A stretch of 64,000 nucleotides of DNA from Mogibacterium kristiansenii (GTDB lineage Bacteria; Bacillota; Clostridia; Peptostreptococcales; Anaerovoracaceae), in assembly GCF_009695905.1 (NCBI RefSeq), contig NZ_VUNA01000002.1, forward strand, positions 62,001 to 126,000, in the 5' to 3' direction. Every line of letters begins with the position of its first letter. The stretch's first letter is position 1. Under the pieces are notes generated by a model. That model did not search any database and had not been told where the DNA came from. It saw only the letters and a list, made by a program, of their open reading frames with translations. This document shows, piece by piece, positions 61,002-64,000 of this stretch. A program made the translations under genes and the position numbers.

Positions 61002-62186
61002 CTATTTCTCATCCAGAATGGCAATACCCGGAAGTTCTTTGCCCTCCAGGAATTCCAGGCTGGCACCACCACCGGTGGAAATATGTGTCATGGAATCTCC
61101 ATATCCGAACTGCTGAACCGCAGCGGCCGAATCTCCGCCACCGATAATGGTGGTTGCGTCGGAATCTGCCAGGCATTTCGCAATTGCTTTTGTACCCACT
61201 GCAAACGGTGCCATTTCGAATACGCCCATCGGTCCGTTCCATACGATGGTCTTTGCGGTCTTCAGTGCATCGGTAAAGAGCTCAATGGTCTTCGGCCCGA
61301 TGTCCAGACCCATACGGTCTTCCGGAATCCGATCTGCATCATAGCAATCGTAAGCCGCATCTTCTGCAAACTTGTCCGCTGCAACGGTATCCACCGGAAG
61401 AAGCAGCTGAACGTTGTTTTCTTCGGCTTTCTTCAGAATTTCCGGAACCAGTGCCAGACCTTCTTCGTCCAACAGGGATGTTCCGATGGAATAGCCCTGA
61501 GCCTTCAGGAATGTATATACCATTCCGCCACCGATAATCAGGATGTCCACCTTGTTCAGCAGATTGGTAATTACCGGAATCTTATCGCCAACCTTTGCTC
61601 CGCCCATGATTGCGGCGAACGGTCTTTCCGGATTGTTGACTGCCTGTCCCAGGAACTGCAGCTCCTTCTCAATCAGGAAGCCGGATACCGCCGGGATATA
61701 GGATGCAATTCCGGTTGTGGATGCGTGTGCACGATGAGCTGTACCGAACGCTTCCTGAACGAATACATCGCCCAGCTCCGACAGTTCCTTGGAGAATTCC
61801 GGATCGTTCTTCGTCTCTTCATTTCTGAAACGAACGTTCTGAAGAAGGGCGATATCTCCCGCCTTCAAGTTGCGCACCCGGTCCTTCACGTCCTCATCTA
61901 CTACGCGGTCGGAGGCAACAAAGTGAACCTCTAGATTCAGGTACTCGGACAGCTTCTTGCATACCGGTTCCAGAGAGAATTCCGGCTTCGGTTCCCCCTT
62001 CGGTCTTCCCATGTGGGACATAAGAACGATTTTTGCGCCATTCTCGTGCAGGTAACGGATGGTCGGCAGCGCGGCCACAATTCTCGTATCGTCCGTGATA
62101 ACGCCATCCTTCATCGGAACGTTGAAATCACAACGCATTACCGCTGTTTTTCCCGCCCACTGAATGTCTCTGACAGTTTTTTTCAT
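61002..62186 (-). CDS. pgk: Phosphoglycerate kinase
   Basis: Pgk makes ATP from 1,3-bisphosphoglycerate in glycolysis. The 394-residue protein starts [24 protein letters not shown], contains [11 protein letters not shown], and ends with the nucleotide-binding [10 protein letters not shown] and [13 protein letters not shown] motifs. An upstream in-frame ATG would add 12 residues; AAAGG before ATG 62186 supports the shorter form. Only 18 bases separate it from tpiA. Confidence 0.97.
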   Translation of the reverse strand: MKKTVRDIQWAGKTAVMRCDFNVPMKDGVITDDTRIVAALPTIRYLHENGAKIVLMSHMGRPKGEPKPEFSLEPVCKKLSEYLNLEVHFVASDRVVDEDVKDRVRNLKAGDIALLQNVRFRNEETKNDPEFSKELSELGDVFVQEAFGTAHRAHASTTGIASYIPAVSGFLIEKELQFLGQAVNNPERPFAAIMGGAKVGDKIPVITNLLNKVDILIIGGGMVYTFLKAQGYSIGTSLLDEEGLALVPEILKKAEENNVQLLLPVDTVAADKFAEDAAYDCYDADRIPEDRMGLDIGPKTIELFTDALKTAKTIVWNGPMGVFEMAPFAVGTKAIAKCLADSDATTIIGGGDSAAAVQQFGYGDSMTHISTGGGASLEFLEGKELPGIAILDEK

Positions 62187-62229
62187 AGTACACCTTTCTT
62201 TCTGTTGTACAAGGAATAACATTCAGAAA

Positions 62230-62249
62230 CCGCGCCGAAAACAGCGCGG
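62230..62249 (-). terminator. Intercistronic hairpin between gap and pgk
   Basis: CCGCGC and GCGCGG form a GC-rich stem with only TTT after it on the minus strand. It is more likely a weak terminator or mRNA processing/stability element than a full stop. Confidence 0.5.
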
Positions 62250-62268
62250 CTTCATCATTCATATTTTT

Positions 62269-63282
62269 TTACTTGTGATCTACCTGATACATATGACGAA
62301 TCAGCTCCAGAATCTTTGCACTGTAACCGTACTCGTTATCATAGAATGCAATCAGTTTGAAGAAACGATCGTTCAGCTCGATACCTTCTCTGGAATCGAA
62401 GATGGATGTGTGTGCATCGCCGATGAAATCGCCGGAAACCACTTCGTCATCTACATATTCCAGAACGCCCTTCATGGTTGTCTCAGAAGCTTCCTTCACC
62501 TTCTTACAAATTTCTTCATAGCTGGTCGGCTTCTTCAGCATTACGTTCAGGTCGATAACGGAAACGTCAGAAGTCGGTACACGGTAAGAAATACCGGTCA
62601 TCTTGCCCTGCAGTTCCGGAATTACCAGACCAACAGCCTTTGCTGCGCCGGTGGAAGACGGAATTACGTTGCCGAATACGCTTCTGCCGGTACGCCAGTC
62701 CTTCATGGAACGAGCATCTACTACCTTCTGCTTTGCGGTTGCCGCATGAATGGTGGACATCAGGCCCTGATCGATGCCCCAGTTGTCGTTGATTACCTTG
62801 CACAGCGGTGCCAGGCAGTTTGTTGTGCAGGATGCGTTGGATACCACGTTGTATTCCGGCTTGTACTCTTCGTGGTTTACGCCATATACGAAGGTTGGGG
62901 TCTCCTTATCCTTTGCCGGAGCGGAGATGATAACCTTCTTTGCACCGGCATCCAAGTGAGCCTGTGCCTTCTCGGTGGTGTTGTACGCACCGGTTCCTTC
63001 CATGATATATTCTGCACCACAATCTCCCCACGGAATATCGTGTGCATCGCCTTCCATGAATACCGGAATCTTCTTTCCGTTAACCATGATTCCCTTGTCA
63101 TACTTCTCAACAGTTCCCGGAAATCTGCCAAATGTAGAATCATACTTCAGCATGTATACGATGTAGTCCAGATCCGAATTTCTCCAGTTGATTCCGGCAA
63201 TTTCCACATCCTCCATGTCCATCGCTGCTCTCATTACGACACGAGAGATTCTTCCAAAGCCACTGATTCCAACTCTAACCAT
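62269..63282 (-). CDS. gap: Glyceraldehyde-3-phosphate dehydrogenase, atypical cofactor site
   Basis: Gap oxidises glyceraldehyde 3-phosphate to 1,3-bisphosphoglycerate. The 337-residue protein has RVGISGFGRISRVVMR, the catalytic cysteine in SNASCTTNCLAPL and the C-terminal WYDNE-like AFYDNEYGYSAKI. The usual NAD-ribose-binding Asp after the second strand (IND in most NAD enzymes) is replaced by Trp: AGINWRNSDLDY, W33. This may relax NAD specificity. AAGGAGG precedes the ATG. No cggR regulator is adjacent. Confidence 0.95.
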   Translation of the reverse strand: MVRVGISGFGRISRVVMRAAMDMEDVEIAGINWRNSDLDYIVYMLKYDSTFGRFPGTVEKYDKGIMVNGKKIPVFMEGDAHDIPWGDCGAEYIMEGTGAYNTTEKAQAHLDAGAKKVIISAPAKDKETPTFVYGVNHEEYKPEYNVVSNASCTTNCLAPLCKVINDNWGIDQGLMSTIHAATAKQKVVDARSMKDWRTGRSVFGNVIPSSTGAAKAVGLVIPELQGKMTGISYRVPTSDVSVIDLNVMLKKPTSYEEICKKVKEASETTMKGVLEYVDDEVVSGDFIGDAHTSIFDSREGIELNDRFFKLIAFYDNEYGYSAKILELIRHMYQVDHK

Positions 63283-63334
63283 TTTTTCCTCCTTGCATTG
63301 CCTTTCTGCAATAAAACATTTTATAATTCACCAA

Positions 63335-63802
63335 TTATTGAAGTCCGGGGAAACCATTTTGCCGCAGAGCTTCAAATAAAATGATGTTCACGGAATTCGA
63401 CAGATTCAGGGACCGCAGACGAGTCTGCTCACTCATGGGAATCCGTACCGCTCCTTCGCGGTGTTCCTGAATGAAGTCCTTTGGAAGACCCCTTGTCTCT
63501 CTTCCGAAAAGAATCATATCACCATCCTTGTATTCCACATCGGTGTACTTCTTTCCACCGTGTGTCGTTGCCAGGAACCAGCGATAATCCCCATAATCCC
63601 GAATAAATGCTTCCAGACTATCGTGAACTTCCAAATCCACATACTGCCAGTAATCCAGTCCCGCCCGCCGTACGGATTTGTCATCGATGTTAAATCCCAA
63701 AGGACGGACCAAATGTAACCGGGTATTTGTGGCTGCGCAAGTCCTTGCAATATTTCCGGTGTTTTGAGGTATTTCCGGTTCAACCAGAACAACGTGATAC
63801 AT
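63335..63802 (-). CDS. trmL: tRNA (cytidine(34)-2'-O)-methyltransferase
   Basis: This 155-residue SPOUT enzyme (YibK) methylates the wobble ribose of some Leu tRNAs. The knot motifs are VEPEIPQNTGNIARTCAATN, MILFGRETRGLP and PMSEQTRLRSLNLSNSVNIILFEALRQ. AAGGGAG five bases before ATG 63802 decides the start; an earlier frame start is unlikely. It precedes gap on the same strand after 52 bases. Confidence 0.94.
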   Translation of the reverse strand: MYHVVLVEPEIPQNTGNIARTCAATNTRLHLVRPLGFNIDDKSVRRAGLDYWQYVDLEVHDSLEAFIRDYGDYRWFLATTHGGKKYTDVEYKDGDMILFGRETRGLPKDFIQEHREGAVRIPMSEQTRLRSLNLSNSVNIILFEALRQNGFPGLQ

Positions 63803-63853
63803 AGATACTCCCTTACAAAAGTCAATTCCAACCATATATTAACAGTTTTGTAA

Positions 63854-64000
63854 TTATTTTTCAACCGTTAATGAACTGCGGCAGATTTCTTTTACCGGAC
63901 AGTGGGCACAATCCGGCTTTCGGGCACGGCAGCAATTCCGTCCGTGAAAAATCAAAAGGTGATGTCCTCGGGTCCACCGTTCTTCCGGAAGAATCTGCAT
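63854..64000 (-). CDS. nth: Endonuclease III, C-terminal part (cut by window edge)
   Basis: The minus-strand frame running in from the right edge encodes the last 48 residues, LPEERWTRGHHLLIFHGRNC, then a C-X6-C-X2-C-X5-C iron-sulfur motif (CRARKPDC, AHC, PVKEIC) and a short tail. This is the 4Fe-4S end of the Nth base-excision glycosylase. The Met codon at the edge is internal, not the start. The catalytic Lys and Asp lie outside the window. Confidence 0.88.
   Translation of the reverse strand: MQILPEERWTRGHHLLIFHGRNCCRARKPDCAHCPVKEICRSSLTVEK

Overview
The window looks like the chromosome of an anaerobic, low-to-mid GC Bacillota, most likely class Clostridia. Supporting signs are the alaS-ireB-ruvX order, an oligoendopeptidase F, a K+-type membrane pyrophosphatase, a T-box leader, strong AGGAGG ribosome binding sites and sigma-A promoters, an IMP cyclohydrolase of the archaeal PurO type, and radical SAM and iron-sulfur flavoprotein-like genes. 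The species cannot be named from sequence alone. No CRISPR array, prophage, IS element, plasmid or replication origin is visible.

Layout. Bases 1-10600 (+) form a tightly packed run: dxs (3' end), tlyA, mutS, mutL, miaA, a XerS-sized tyrosine recombinase, a YnbB-type PLP lyase, a VTT membrane protein and ybaK. Bases 10690-14480 hold a damage-response patch. It has a YneA-like LysM division inhibitor whose promoter lies between two LexA/DinR boxes, a convergent free-methionine-sulfoxide reductase, a Y-family polymerase with a YolD partner, a DUF2325 protein behind tandem inverted repeats, and an HD hydrolase. Bases 14514-21282 (+) carry housekeeping genes: an rRNA methyltransferase, a lipase-like hydrolase, an A24 peptidase, truA, mtnA, scpA, scpB and rluB.

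Bases 21446-31055 are the most unusual part. They hold a CobW-family GTPase followed five bases later by a single-chain ArsM-ArsS fusion (arsenite methyltransferase plus radical SAM arsenosugar enzyme). Opposite lie a flavodoxin-SCP2-membrane fusion, a first acetohydroxyacid synthase (ilvBN), and a LysR-linked cluster of two small membrane proteins and a two-domain EthD-like protein behind a 15-bp-arm dyad. Bases 32144-38822 (-) are alaS, ireB, ruvX, a PurO-type IMP cyclohydrolase, purB and a stand-alone AICAR formyltransferase, i.e. the last purine steps with the bifunctional PurH split. A tRNA-Ser(CGA) and a gene-poor stretch follow, then pepF, nadK, an RluA-family synthase, thiN, pheST, hppA and secG.

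Bases 51228-60132 are a branched-chain amino acid block: ilvB2-ilvN2-ilvD-ilvA on the minus strand, and leuA (T-box controlled) with leuB on the plus strand. A perfect 577-bp tandem duplication across the leuA/leuB junction leaves a broken extra leuB start. ilvC, ilvE and leuCD are not in the window. The end holds gap-pgk-tpiA, trmL and the 3' end of nth.

Starts were chosen by Shine-Dalgarno spacing, so several genes are shorter than the longest open frame. All functional names rest on motif and family recognition by eye; no database search was run.
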